The notes: a model not told the origin generated them from the sequence alone. A stretch of 64,000 nucleotides of DNA from Pseudomonas salomonii (GCF_900107155.1 NZ_FNOX01000003.1:434001-498000), one strand, 5' to 3'. Positions 45,672-55,000 are shown, counted from the stretch's first letter. A program made the numbers and translations.

Positions 45672-45725
45672 TTTTTTAATACCATTATTAAAAAAACCAT
45701 ATATTTTTAATAACCGTATTAAAAA
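45672..45725. repeat. two tandem AT-rich palindromes
   Basis: TTTTTTAATA (45672-45681) pairs with TATTAAAAAA (45686-45695) across CCAT. TTTTTAATA (45704-45712) pairs with TATTAAAAA (45717-45725) across ACCG. Both share the same arm sequence, so they may be binding sites for one protein. They lie between the integrase stop and its terminator. Confidence 0.6.
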
Positions 45726-45742
45726 AGCTAAGAATCACTAAT

Positions 45743-45768
45743 AAAGCAGCCAAAGGCTGCTTTTTTTT
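45743..45768 (+). terminator. terminator after the integrase gene
   Basis: AAAGCAGCC (45743-45751) and GGCTGCTTT (45755-45763) form a 9-bp stem with an AAA loop, followed by a run of T to 45768. Confidence 0.9.
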
Positions 45769-45848
45769 GCTCTTTTTTCTAACTTTTAGTTGCAACTACT
45801 TTTTCGAACTGCCTAGAATATTCTCGAACAACAACAAACGGAGAAAAT

Positions 45849-46025
45849 ATGAATATCCTCAGACTCACCGAAGTATCACAAAAGATAGGACTTGGGCGCA
45901 CTGCTATCTATGCGCTAATTAAAGAAAATGATTTCCCCGCGCAGATCAAGCTATCGGCTAGAGCTAGCGGCTGGCTGGAAGACGAGGTAGATCAATGGAT
46001 CAACCTAAGAGCAATGAACCGTTAA
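45849..46025 (+). CDS. AlpA-family DNA-binding regulator (excisionase-like)
   Basis: A 58-residue protein starting MNILRLTEVSQKIGLGRTAI and ending DEVDQWINLRAMNR. The Lxx-V-x-x-x-x-G-[LV]-S/G-R-x-T/A-I-Y pattern of the MerR-like helix-turn-helix of AlpA is clear. AlpA proteins activate excision or integrase expression in P4-type elements. GGAG precedes the ATG. Upstream, TCGAAC occurs at both sides of a GAATATTC palindrome, a possible operator. Confidence 0.87.
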   Translation: MNILRLTEVSQKIGLGRTAIYALIKENDFPAQIKLSARASGWLEDEVDQWINLRAMNR

Positions 46026-46079
46026 TACCATTACAAAAAAATTACCTCACAACACTATAACAAAAACATGGAAACAGAA

Positions 46080-47045
46080 ATGAACACACAAACACTTTTA
46101 CAATCGTGGCTGCCCGCTGCGGGCCTGGCCCAAGCCCAAAAATCGGTCGATTGGCTGCTGGTGGATCTTATTGAGGCAGGTGATCAATGGATTGTTTCAG
46201 GCCCGCCAAAATCAGGTAAATCGATGTTTGCCCTGTCGATGGCACTAAAGATCTCTAAAGGCGAAAGGTTTATCGGTTACGAATGCCCTACTCCCAAAAC
46301 GGTACTATATTTTGACCTTGAATTGAAAGATCGAGTTTTTTGGAGCAGAGCGTTGAGGATGGTAAATAACGACTTTAAAGATCTCTGCGAAGATAGAAAT
46401 CTTGTAAGACCGACCGGACTTGGCGCGATGGACATTTTTCACGCCGATGACGTTGATAAAATCAATACAGCCGTGAATATGGTGAAACCTGACCTAATCA
46501 TTTGGGACGTTTTATCGCGCCTTCATAGATGTGAAGAGAACGATAATGGAGCAATGAAAAAGGTACTGCAAAGGATCAGAGAATTAAGTGAAAAAAGTGC
46601 ACATATTATTGTTCATCATAGTCGCAAAAATAACGTTTATGGAAATGCTGACGCCCAGAGTATGCGTGGCGCGGGCTCTATACATGGCGAGGTCGATGGG
46701 GCGATCACTTTAACCCCAAAAGGAACAGACACCTGCAACATGAGCATAAGTGCCAGGGCCATACCCGCTCAAAAGGATCGTCTTTTGGAATGGGACGAAT
46801 CATTAAATATCGTACTGCCGAAAGCGATACCAGAAAACGACTTAACAGCAATTCTGGACAGATGTTTAATCCAAGGCGAAAAATTGAGTTCTGGAGAACT
46901 AAGCGTATGCATACAAAATATGGTCGGTTGCGAAGATAGGCAAGCAAAACGAATAATCGCAGAAGCAAGAAGACTTAAATTGATAACCGGAAGCAAAGTA
47001 GGGAGGCGTGTTTATTATGAAATAACAAAATCGCAGAACACATGA
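46080..47045 (+). CDS. RepA-like AAA ATPase (replicative helicase family)
   Basis: A protein of 321 residues if read from the ATG at 46080 (325 from 46068). Walker A is GPPKSGKS and the Walker B region is KPDLIIWDVLSRL; IIVHHSRK is a conserved sensor-like segment. This is the RecA-fold ATPase type of plasmid RepA helicases (RSF1010-like) often annotated AAA_25. The C-terminal 75 residues resemble a winged helix (AKRIIAEARRLKLITGSKVGRRVYY). It suggests a replication ability for the excised element. Confidence 0.8.
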   Translation: MNTQTLLQSWLPAAGLAQAQKSVDWLLVDLIEAGDQWIVSGPPKSGKSMFALSMALKISKGERFIGYECPTPKTVLYFDLELKDRVFWSRALRMVNNDFKDLCEDRNLVRPTGLGAMDIFHADDVDKINTAVNMVKPDLIIWDVLSRLHRCEENDNGAMKKVLQRIRELSEKSAHIIVHHSRKNNVYGNADAQSMRGAGSIHGEVDGAITLTPKGTDTCNMSISARAIPAQKDRLLEWDESLNIVLPKAIPENDLTAILDRCLIQGEKLSSGELSVCIQNMVGCEDRQAKRIIAEARRLKLITGSKVGRRVYYEITKSQNT

Positions 47046-47128
47046 CATAGGACACTCTCCCTATATATATATCTACAAGACCTACATCCCCCCTCTGCAC
47101 TCCCCCCAAGTTCCGCACATTGGGACAC

Positions 47129-47145
47129 CGGACGCTATGCGTCCG
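47129..47145. other. perfect hairpin after the ATPase gene
   Basis: CGGACGC (47129-47135) and GCGTCCG (47139-47145) with TAT loop, flanked by outer ACATT and AATGT. No T-run follows. It may be a terminator-like structure or part of a replication origin. Confidence 0.5.
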
Positions 47146-47217
47146 AATGTAACCAGCGGTCGAGCGAAGCGAGTACAGCTGGGCTAATAAAAATATCTAA
47201 CAGAGAAAGGTACAAAT

Positions 47218-47340
47218 ATGAAAGACCCAAGAGATCAAGACACTTTCGAGCTTTTTGGATTTACCGATGAAGAGAAACAGCAATGCCTCAATACACAGAA
47301 GAAAAAACCTAAGCGTAATAATTCTAAATGCGAGATCTAA
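47218..47340 (+). CDS. small hypothetical protein
   Basis: A 40-residue frame beginning MKDPRDQDTFELFGFTDEEK and ending basic (KKKPKRNNSKCEI). AAAGG lies 7 bases upstream of the ATG, which supports translation. No family is recognised. Confidence 0.5.
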   Translation: MKDPRDQDTFELFGFTDEEKQQCLNTQKKKPKRNNSKCEI

Positions 47341-47371
47341 GGAGTAAGTATTATCGTAAAGCAACGGCAAA

Positions 47372-47515
47372 CCCGCGAGGGCTCTGCCCTCACCCCTCCC
47401 GCCCTCCGCGGGACTCGGGAGCAGGGGATAAAGCTCCCTGCCCCCTCTCAGAGGGTGATAGGGGCGTGGTACGGTAAAGGGCTTTCGCGGCATATCCTTG
47501 ACGGCCTAAAGGCCG
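47372..47515. other. GC-rich structured region in the AT-rich element
   Basis: Several perfect stems follow each other: GAGGGC/GCCCTC (47377-47391), an enclosing CCCGCG/CGCGGG (47372-47412), GCAGGG/CCCTGC (47421-47441), CCCTCT/AGAGGG (47443-47455) and CGGCCT/AGGCCG (47502-47515). It stands out against its AT-rich surroundings. It could be an RNA leader of the next gene or a replication or transfer structure. Confidence 0.55.
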
Positions 47516-47559
47516 CCTACGGTATTCCACGGACCCTTGACCGAAAGGAGGTTGTGGAT

Positions 47560-47832
47560 ATGAGTAGCACTGAGGGCTGGAAAAGATTTCAGCTTGAAAT
47601 TTCTGAAGCCGCCAAATTGGAAGGTACGATTGTGTCCACCAAGCCAAAAAACGGATATCTGGCTATACAGCTAGGCCGTAATGCATCTAAGACGCTCACG
47701 GCGCTTGCAGAGACCCTGGAGCTGGAAAGCGAAGTCACCTGTCAGGCTTGCGGGCGGTCACCCGCAACCGAGACATTCACTAAACAAGTGATCCTCAAGC
47801 TGTGCGAGCGATGCCGACGTGATCAACGCTAG
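47560..47832 (+). CDS. hypothetical protein with possible zinc ribbon
   Basis: A 90-residue protein. The ATG at 47560 is chosen because AAAGGAGG lies 8 bases before it; the frame is open further upstream without a good start. Two Cys pairs, CQAC and CERC, lie in the last 30 residues, spaced as in a zinc ribbon. The N-terminal half (WKRFQLEISEAAKLEGTIVS) is unassigned. Confidence 0.65.
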   Translation: MSSTEGWKRFQLEISEAAKLEGTIVSTKPKNGYLAIQLGRNASKTLTALAETLELESEVTCQACGRSPATETFTKQVILKLCERCRRDQR

Positions 47833-48455
47833 GACGCACTTCTCCAAGCTTGGAGAGAAATGACTTTACCAGATGGTTTTTCCATAACTCGGCGTTCGCG
47901 CCCCTTGAATTCCATCGTAAGTTGTCTGACGCCGATGGCGTACGCACGCACATGAGATCCGATCGTACTAGCCGAGCAAGGAAGGTGATGTAGTTCAAGA
48001 GGTATGCACTTGAAATACCGGTCCAAGGAAAACAAAATGCTCAATATTCTCCTGATCAGGACAAGCACTTCGCGAAGATTCACGCGCAGTTCGCAAACAC
48101 CCAAACCAAAACCCTCCAAGAATTCAATGATCTCGGCTTCCTCCGAAAAGCTTTCGTGCATCGACGTCTCAAGAAATCGAATTTTGAGGTTCGAATCACC
48201 TGTGCGTGCACGGTGCATACGTACATTGTGTAGATAGCCAGACTCTAGTGCCTTGGCATGGTTCAGCCGTTCAACAGACCTTGGATCGCCAGCCTCAGCG
48301 AGGGAATTTAAAATACTAAGTCCGGACCAATAAATCGGGCTAATTAGCTCGTAAAGACGGTTAACAACATCGAACGCACATACGCTTTTAGACGCTGAAT
48401 GGTATGTCTTACTCAAGTTTTTAATGATCAAATTATCGTCAGTCGCACAACGCAT
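47829..48455 (-). CDS. hypothetical protein
   Basis: A 208-residue frame on the minus strand that starts after a GGAG-containing leader and overlaps the previous gene's end by 4 bases. It is not recognised. It has no signal peptide and no clear membrane segment; a mildly hydrophobic stretch LVLIRRILSILFSLDRYF is in the middle. It could be cargo of the element. A shorter antisense frame (48004-48237) is less likely coding. Confidence 0.5.
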   Translation of the reverse strand: MRCATDDNLIIKNLSKTYHSASKSVCAFDVVNRLYELISPIYWSGLSILNSLAEAGDPRSVERLNHAKALESGYLHNVRMHRARTGDSNLKIRFLETSMHESFSEEAEIIEFLEGFGLGVCELRVNLREVLVLIRRILSILFSLDRYFKCIPLELHHLPCSASTIGSHVRAYAIGVRQLTMEFKGRERRVMEKPSGKVISLQAWRSAS

Positions 48456-48875
48456 TTCTTATTTCGCTCCATCGAATCAGACGAGGAAGATCACACGGTT
48501 AAACCTGTAAATCTAGCATATCGAAAAATAAAATAAGTGGCTCCTGATCAATAGCGTAATTCTATGTCAATCACATTGACAATAGGACAATCGCATACCT
48601 CATCTTTGTTCTTGTACGCTGCCGTATTGCCTACGCTTTTGGTAATTCCAGATTAAGAAGTCACTAACTACTGGAGTTCCAATCCCACAATTAAATACCT
48701 CAACAAGTAGCTATTAGACTAAAAATTCATATTACAGGCACTAACAATTTAAAAAACCCTTCCATAGCCATTAAGAACAACTTTTTATCCACTCAACACA
48801 AGTCAACTTTACACCCCCACCCAAACAATTTAAATCAAAAGAGTGCTACTATATTACTAAGAGGAACAAGGCTAC
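48456..48875. other. AT-rich intergenic region upstream of the candidate oriT
   Basis: About 420 bases without a credible gene. A TACTATATTACT stretch near 48846-48857 may be a -10 region for the mobilization operon. Otherwise I see nothing defined. Confidence 0.4.
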
Positions 48876-48952
48876 TCAAGGTGGGCACTTCGTGCCCTCC
48901 TTGATCCTTGCAAGGGTTACCCTTGAACCCTAAAAACGTGGGGGTCCCCCAC
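48876..48952. other. candidate origin of transfer (oriT)
   Basis: Three inverted repeats lie in a row: TCAAGGTGGGCAC with GTGCCCTCCTTGA (48876-48904), CAAGGGTTACCCTTG (48911-48925), and GTGGGGGTCCCCCAC (48938-48952). They lie immediately upstream of mobC and the relaxase gene, where oriT is found in ColE1-type systems. The nick site cannot be assigned by eye. Confidence 0.6.
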
Positions 48953-48986
48953 CCCCCATAATAAAAATAAAGATCAGTGTGGATTT

Positions 48987-49364
48987 ATGAGCGAACAAGA
49001 CAACTTACCTATTAAGAAACAGCCAAAACTGCAAACAACTCGCATTCACGTAAAACTAAAAAAAGAACTTAAAACTGAGCTTAAAAAAAAGGCCGCTGAA
49101 AACTTTATTTCATTATCACAACTTCTTTTGCAATCAGCCCGTACATCGACTATCACGATAAAGCGTATAGCCGCTCCCAAGAACACGAAAGAGCTATTAG
49201 TGATGACGGCGGCGTACAACAAATTCGGTAGTCAGTTGAATATGATTGCCAAACATTGCAACACGTTCAAAGAAAGTAGCAACTCCCTGAAAATCCTGTC
49301 CTGTTTAATCGACATCGAACGTGAAATTGCTCAGCTGAAAGACGAATTGCTAGGAGATCTGTGA
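48987..49364 (+). CDS. mobC: MobC-like mobilization (relaxosome accessory) protein
   Basis: A 125-residue protein. The basic N-terminal half (LQTTRIHVKLKKELKTELKKKA) suits a ribbon-helix-helix DNA binder. The C-terminal motif AYNKFGSQLNMIAKHCN is the MobC/MbeC signature. It helps the relaxase open oriT. Its TGA overlaps the relaxase ATG (TGATG). Confidence 0.85.
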   Translation: MSEQDNLPIKKQPKLQTTRIHVKLKKELKTELKKKAAENFISLSQLLLQSARTSTITIKRIAAPKNTKELLVMTAAYNKFGSQLNMIAKHCNTFKESSNSLKILSCLIDIEREIAQLKDELLGDL

Positions 49365-50806
49365 TGGCAATGCACGGTTTTAGCAGACATTCAGGAAGCG
49401 GCGGGGGCGGTGGGAGCGGACCAGTCAATTACATGATCGATGAGAAGTACTATGACAAGGAAGAAGGCGTGTGGGCTCTTAGGAGACCTCTACCAGAAGT
49501 GATCGACGGCAGTCCGGAACTTATGAAGCGGATGATCGATGCACTTGATCATAAACACAAATATACTAGCGGCGTGCTTTCGTTCACCAAAGAGGATACA
49601 AGAAAACTTGAGTCAGCTGGCTGGGACTCTTCAATCCTCGATATTACAAGCCGCTTGAAAGAGATGCTGTTCGCTGGAATTGCCGAAGAGCATCAGCACA
49701 TTCTGATTGTTGCTCATACACACCTTGATCGGCTTGAACTGCACTATGTTTTGCCCCGGCACAATTATGAAGTCGATCGTGCATGGAATCCAGCGCCACC
49801 TGGGGACGGAAAATACAGGCAAATGGACGCGCTAACTGACTTAATTAATGTGAAATACGGCTTAGACGACCCACGTGATCCGCTACGTGCACGAGTCACA
49901 ACAAAGATTGAATGGGAACCGACGGACAATAAAGCGACACGCGAAAAACTAAATGATTTTTTCAAACAAGCGGTTATCGAAGGCGAGATCAACAACCGCG
50001 AGGAGCTTATTAAACTAGTAAAAACAGCAGGATTTGATATTACCCGTACGGGCAAAGACTACTTGTCTATAAAGGCCCCTGGAGCGGAGAAAGCAATAAG
50101 ATTTAAAGGAGAAATTTATCATGAACGATTCACTGGCGTATCTGAGCTTACAGACACAAAAACAAAAAGCGCAGAACGAAAAAATTATCTCGCAAAACCT
50201 GAAATTGCTCGAAGATATAAAGCAGCACTCAATGAGCGTCAAGGCTTTATCGAAAAGCGCTTCGGAAAAGCACTCAGCCTCACGAGAAACAGCAAAAACT
50301 ATAAAGACCTACAAAATATCCATCGAGCAAAACATGGCGACGTTCTTCAAATCAATCAAACTAGTAGGGCTTATAGTAGCAATGGTATTGATCGCCCAAA
50401 TCGTAATCTTAATAAAAACGGTGAGCTGAATGACTCCTTTGGAAGAGAGATTGATAAAATTATTGCAACAGCAGAGCGAACAGTTAAAGACACAGAACAT
50501 AGGACTTCTACAGCAAGTTCATGCTTTCGAGACTCAACTCAGCTTATTCAGCAAGGAGCTTCAAATCTTAAATCGTCAAATCCAGCCATTGGTAAAATAG
50601 TTTCCACGGCTGTATATGCATCGATTCCCTTAGCGCCAATACAGGCCTTGGGGTTCGGGGGGGAGTCGATTGACACTGGGGATCCAGAAGCGGATAGGGT
50701 GCTCCGGATCAAGCGTATGGAAGGAAATGAGATCAATCAAAAAAACGCTGCCAGGGCAAATAAAGAAGCAATTGAATCAAGAAAAAATTTTGACCTACAA
50801 CGCTAA
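49364..50806 (+). CDS. MbeA-like relaxase (MOBP, HEN type)
   Basis: A 480-residue relaxase. The N-terminus with GSGGGGGSGPVNYMI and KYTSGVLSF, then HTHLDRLELHYVLP at residues 118-131, matches ColE1 MbeA. In ColE1 the H...E-x-N residues define the HEN group; here the third is His127, so the motif reads H-E-H. The start ATG at 49364 has AGGAG upstream. Residues from about 253 on share DNA with two nested genes. The C-terminus after about residue 300 is low in recognisable motifs. It nicks oriT and would lead transfer with help from a conjugative element. Confidence 0.88.
   Translation: MAMHGFSRHSGSGGGGGSGPVNYMIDEKYYDKEEGVWALRRPLPEVIDGSPELMKRMIDALDHKHKYTSGVLSFTKEDTRKLESAGWDSSILDITSRLKEMLFAGIAEEHQHILIVAHTHLDRLELHYVLPRHNYEVDRAWNPAPPGDGKYRQMDALTDLINVKYGLDDPRDPLRARVTTKIEWEPTDNKATREKLNDFFKQAVIEGEINNREELIKLVKTAGFDITRTGKDYLSIKAPGAEKAIRFKGEIYHERFTGVSELTDTKTKSAERKNYLAKPEIARRYKAALNERQGFIEKRFGKALSLTRNSKNYKDLQNIHRAKHGDVLQINQTSRAYSSNGIDRPNRNLNKNGELNDSFGREIDKIIATAERTVKDTEHRTSTASSCFRDSTQLIQQGASNLKSSNPAIGKIVSTAVYASIPLAPIQALGFGGESIDTGDPEADRVLRIKRMEGNEINQKNAARANKEAIESRKNFDLQR
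50121..50429 (+). CDS. MbeB-like mobilization protein, nested in the relaxase gene
   Basis: A 102-residue frame entirely inside the relaxase gene in another frame. AAAGGAG lies 9 bases before the ATG, a strong internal start. The N-terminal part is helical and coiled-coil-like (KQKAQNEKIISQNLKLLEDIKQ), and the C-terminus is one membrane segment (LVGLIVAMVLIAQIVILI). ColE1 mbeB is likewise nested in mbeA and encodes a protein with a C-terminal membrane part. Confidence 0.75.
   Translation: MNDSLAYLSLQTQKQKAQNEKIISQNLKLLEDIKQHSMSVKALSKSASEKHSASRETAKTIKTYKISIEQNMATFFKSIKLVGLIVAMVLIAQIVILIKTVS
50430..50600 (+). CDS. MbeD-like mobilization protein, nested in the relaxase gene
   Basis: A 56-residue frame starting directly after the stop of the mbeB-like gene (TGAATG). 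It begins MTPLEERLIKLLQQQSEQLK and is predicted to be one coiled coil. ColE1 MbeD starts with a similar acidic-Leu pattern (MTELEKQLL, from memory) and is also nested. Translation is probably coupled to the mbeB-like gene. Confidence 0.65.
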   Translation: MTPLEERLIKLLQQQSEQLKTQNIGLLQQVHAFETQLSLFSKELQILNRQIQPLVK

Positions 50807-50823
50807 ATCAGGAACAAATACAT

Positions 50824-51027
50824 ATGACAGCCAAAAATTCAAATATTGACACTAATGAATTTAATGATTCAGAACCGCTAACCAAAATAGAAATTTCTAC
50901 CTTTATCTTTCTCGCAATATTGAGCATTAGCATAAATATTGCAGTTATAGACCTAGGCAAAAAACTTATCGTAGAAAAAATTAACTATATACAAATTAAG
51001 GATAACCGTCGTGATAACCAGAAGTGA
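50824..51027 (+). CDS. small membrane protein
   Basis: A 67-residue protein with an acidic N-terminus, one membrane segment (ISTFIFLAILSISINIAVI) and a basic C-terminus. It follows the relaxase gene by 17 bases and overlaps the next frame by 17. It may belong to mobilization or exclusion functions. Not recognised. Confidence 0.5.
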   Translation: MTAKNSNIDTNEFNDSEPLTKIEISTFIFLAILSISINIAVIDLGKKLIVEKINYIQIKDNRRDNQK

Positions 51028-51223
51028 GAAAAAACTACTAGTAGAATGTTTCAAGCAGTTGATGATAGCGGAATCAGCCCTGCGAAGCGCTAAGAGTCAC
51101 TTAGCTTCAGTATTTGCCATGAATAAAGCCAGTGAAACTGAATCGCTTACGCTATCGACACTGGAACTGAAACCGCCCCCATCGAGAGCAATAAAAGTGA
51201 AACCCCAGAATCTCGGACGCTAG
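51011..51223 (+). CDS. small hypothetical protein
   Basis: A 70-residue frame from a GTG at 51011 with AAGGA about 8 bases upstream. It starts MITRSEKKLLVECFKQLMIA and is helical, with a Pro/Lys-rich tail. The overlap with the previous gene suggests coupling. No family recognised. Confidence 0.45.
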   Translation: MITRSEKKLLVECFKQLMIAESALRSAKSHLASVFAMNKASETESLTLSTLELKPPPSRAIKVKPQNLGR

Positions 51224-51347
51224 GTAATTCCGCTCCACCCCACTCCAGAGCAGAATTATTTGATCGCGACGCACTCAGAGGACATTAACAACCAAATTGC
51301 AGTTATTAATTAAAAGATTAAAAACCAAACCGTGAACCACAATCACA

Positions 51348-52019
51348 CTAGACGACCTGTTGTTGCATCACAGATTCTAATTTTTCTTTAGCTGCGGCTA
51401 CAACCTTCATCGACTTCTCGGACGACCTCTTCAGAATTATGTAGTTAATTACAACTTGGGCAACTACTAAAACTAGCGTTGATGTCACATAACTTTCAAC
51501 AAACCGAGAAGCATAAATCGCGTCAACCATGCCTTTCCCGATAAGTAGGTTGGTAACTAGAGTCGAGACGCCTACTAAGCGGTTTCCGTCCGCAACACCG
51601 AAGCCTTTTTGCCCACAGCCTGGTACTAGTATCAGAATTACCCCGAAAATGGCACCTGCGGCGCATCCAATAAACGGCAGAGCTGATAAGAATGCAATCA
51701 TCAGAGCGAACCTGAAAGACTTACCAGGCGTTTTAACATTCTTGACTATAGAAGTCTCCTCATAAGGGACTTCTTGTGACCGTTTAAATACAAGTGGGTA
51801 ATTTCCACCAAAGCCAATGCCGATAGTCGCTCCAGTTTTAAGCGGTATATTTGTATTAATTAGATTTAATTGCTCAACCTTGCCAGTGCCGACATCCTTA
51901 ATCCAAGCACCGGTAGAGTGGGATGTACTCACGTACCCCCCATGCTGGTCTATCTCACCGTATACGGCACTGCTGGTATCACTGTCTAATACCTTATAAA
52001 TACCCGCTCTCGTTTCCAT
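51348..52019 (-). CDS. hypothetical membrane protein
   Basis: A 223-residue protein. The N-terminal 95 residues look beta-rich and soluble. Hydrophobic segments follow: FALMIAFLSALPFIGCAAGAIFGVILILV (a hairpin) and YVTSTLVLVVAQVVINYIIL. The C-terminal tail is helical and charged. GAGG precedes the ATG. It lies downstream of the TPR-PIN gene on the same strand with a 77-base gap, so it may be a third member of that locus or an independent cargo gene. No family recognised. Confidence 0.6.
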   Translation of the reverse strand: METRAGIYKVLDSDTSSAVYGEIDQHGGYVSTSHSTGAWIKDVGTGKVEQLNLINTNIPLKTGATIGIGFGGNYPLVFKRSQEVPYEETSIVKNVKTPGKSFRFALMIAFLSALPFIGCAAGAIFGVILILVPGCGQKGFGVADGNRLVGVSTLVTNLLIGKGMVDAIYASRFVESYVTSTLVLVVAQVVINYIILKRSSEKSMKVVAAAKEKLESVMQQQVV

Positions 52020-52096
52020 AAAAGCCTCAATCCATTTTAAGAATGAGACTTATACTCAAGGACGAAAATGATGTCAATATGCCTCTCTCTAAATAT

Positions 52097-55000
52097 TTAC
52101 TCATTTTTGTAGAAGTGACCTTTCCACCAACCTATTACAAATTTTCTCAGCCTTAAGATTGGGAAACCTACCAAATTGTTTAGCGTAGATATTCCACTCG
52201 GCATTTTAATCAGCCGATCAAACAATAGAGCTGTAGCCCTCATAGTTTTTGCAGACGGAAATGCGTCACCATGACTCTTCTTCAACAACCGCTCTAGTGT
52301 CTTATTGTATGTCGGATTATAATCAAAAATCCAATGTTGCAAGATAAAACCGGAGATTAGATTATAATGGCTTTCAACCTCAGCATTTTTTCCGCCTATA
52401 TAACCGCACAGCGCTGAAAAATCTTGAAGGTTTAAACTTTCATCTTTTTTAAAGATATTTTCAAGAACATAAGAGCTAACCGATACATAGTTGTGTTGAC
52501 GATGGCACAAACTTAGAATCATTTGAGCATACAGATCCCCAGATATAGCCCCCTCATGGACAAGAATATTTATTATTGGCTGTAACCAAGTACTATCTTT
52601 GAGCTTATAAATATTCGCTGAAAACCCTCTTGAATAAGCATCCTCCGATACGAATAGTGCTCCAGTTTCAGCTGCCAAAAAATATGGTTCTATCGCTTCC
52701 GCTTTTATACTAACCAACTGTTCCGTCAATTCATCTAAATCACTTGAGAAAGCATACTGCTTTATTACACATTTATCCTGGAGATCCTTGATTCTAAGGG
52801 CAATAAGGTCCCGCTGAGCCTGGAGGTCTGACTCACTATATTCTGACCGGGTAAAGACCCCGTGTCTCCAGCCAATACTCATCCTGGAGTTAGAGAGCCC
52901 ATCAAACTCCCCCATAAGCTGCTGCATAATAAGAATTGTACTTTGCGAAATAATTACTTCGCCAAAATACTGATTCAACGCATCTAAAAGGCCAAGTTCT
53001 ACGGCGACCCATGCCGTATAGCAGTCTAAAACTACAGACTTTCCTCTGAATCGCTGAACGCAGTCAGCTGCAATAATTCTCTCTTCCTCTGTACCTAAAC
53101 ATGTTTGGATATGGCCTACAGTAGACCGCATTAAATCAACCACATGAAAAATATTTTTCCGCCACATTCCTGCGGCGATTTCGAGCGGAATATTACTCTC
53201 AACTATAGTAGCTAGAAATTTCTCGTCCTGCTCTGCTTGACCTTTAACAAAGTCGAGCAATGGCTGAATGTTGCCCTCTTCCATCTTGATAGACCACAAA
53301 CCTCCTTCTTCAGGAAACCTATTTTCAAACGTATTGCAAACCTGATGAAAGGCTTGATGATATCGGTGCTTAACTTCCTCGACTTTCCATATAATCTTGC
53401 CTTGCAGCTTAGATTGCTCGTACTCATATCCCACACTTCGACCGAGTACCTTCCTTACATACGGATCTACAGATTGAATGTCTAGTGCCAAATCATCGTG
53501 CACGGAAATCTCTACCATTCTCTCTATGACTACACCATCCGAGGACAGGAGTTTCACATAGCTGCCGGGGCCTACAGTGGCCGACTCATCTGGCAGTACT
53601 TCTTTATTAGCCAATAAAAAAACTTGAAAATAAGCAAGAGCTACTCTGTGATTATTCTGGTTAGCGTCATAAGTATCGTACGCCAAAGTCAGTCCTTTAG
53701 CTGACATACCAGCTTGCACCAAATAATCAGCCGCCTGCATGAATTGCTCAGCAGTGCCAATAAACTCTTCTAATTCATTGTCGGTGAGAATTCTTAGCAA
53801 ACTTTCTTTATCACGTTCCAGCTTAGCAATTTCGCATACGACCAAAAGTCCATAAAGCTCTTTCCCGCCAGCGATTAAATACTGGTGCAGAAATTCCTTC
53901 GCAGCTTCGTAATCCTTTCTTTTGAAATGAAAGATACCAAGTAAAATTTCGAATCCTTTGTATCTTTCTTTGAGCTTTTCGTAGAAGGCAACCGCTTCAG
54001 TGCGTATTGGATACTCATTCAAATATCCAAGCGCAAGCATGTGTACAAGGTCATAATTTTCATGAATGTTCGGGTAAGAGCCAAGTAGGCTAACAATCTC
54101 TTTCCAACCTTGGAGAAATCGTACCAACTTCATATAGTGATAAAACTCGATAACATCACTATCTTTATTTATTCGCGTGCGCCCATAGTCATGCGCCAAA
54201 ATAGCAATTGATTGAATCTGACTTTCCGCAGCAAATTCAAAAAGCAATAGACGTGCGCGACTATCTAACTTTTCGTTGCCAAGAAGATTCTCCAGGTCCA
54301 TTTTTCCTTTAGCTTGCCCTTTGAATGCCCTCGCGATATACACAACTATCTTCGCATGTTGCAAAAATGCGCCGTCAAACTTTGAAAAACTATAATCTTG
54401 AAATTTATTAAGCCCAACCCAGTCCTTACGAGCAACCATACTTAGGAATTTCAGCTTTCGAGCTTCTTCCCTGTCAGTAATTTTCTTAAGTGCCTCGTCG
54501 CATAACTCGTTCTCGTCGAAATCTAACAGACATTTGACAACAGTATCGATAACTGCCTGATTATTTGCCATATTCTCAAGTACGTACTCGCATTCAGTAC
54601 GTAGCATTTCACGATTCTGACTCAGTTTGTAAAGTATCAGTAGGTTTTGAACGTTCTGAAAGTCACCAGAGTTAGCAACTCGATCACTCGCTTTAAACGC
54701 GGCCCATTCAACATTAAAATATTCAGCCGCCAGATTGATTTGTTCGATGTCTTTTGAGGTAAATGAAAATCCGTTTGGACTTTGCCTTTCTTGAATATAA
54801 TGATGCAAAATACCTGTAGCAACTAAATTCTTTGCTTGAGAGTCAGTTGGATTTTCTTCGAGGAACAAATTTGCCAGTTCTCTCCAACCTTGAATTTCGC
54901 GGGAAGCTAATAAGTGAATATGAGCTAACCTGACACTTTTTGTTTTTTTCACAATCTCAGAGAAGCCATGTATGGGATCAACAAACTCCTCTGAATATTG

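Noticed and set aside
48004..48237. 77-codon frame on the plus strand in the element
   Set aside because: It overlaps the longer minus-strand frame, is Ser/Lys/Arg-rich and has no convincing start; the minus-strand frame is the better of two uncertain choices.
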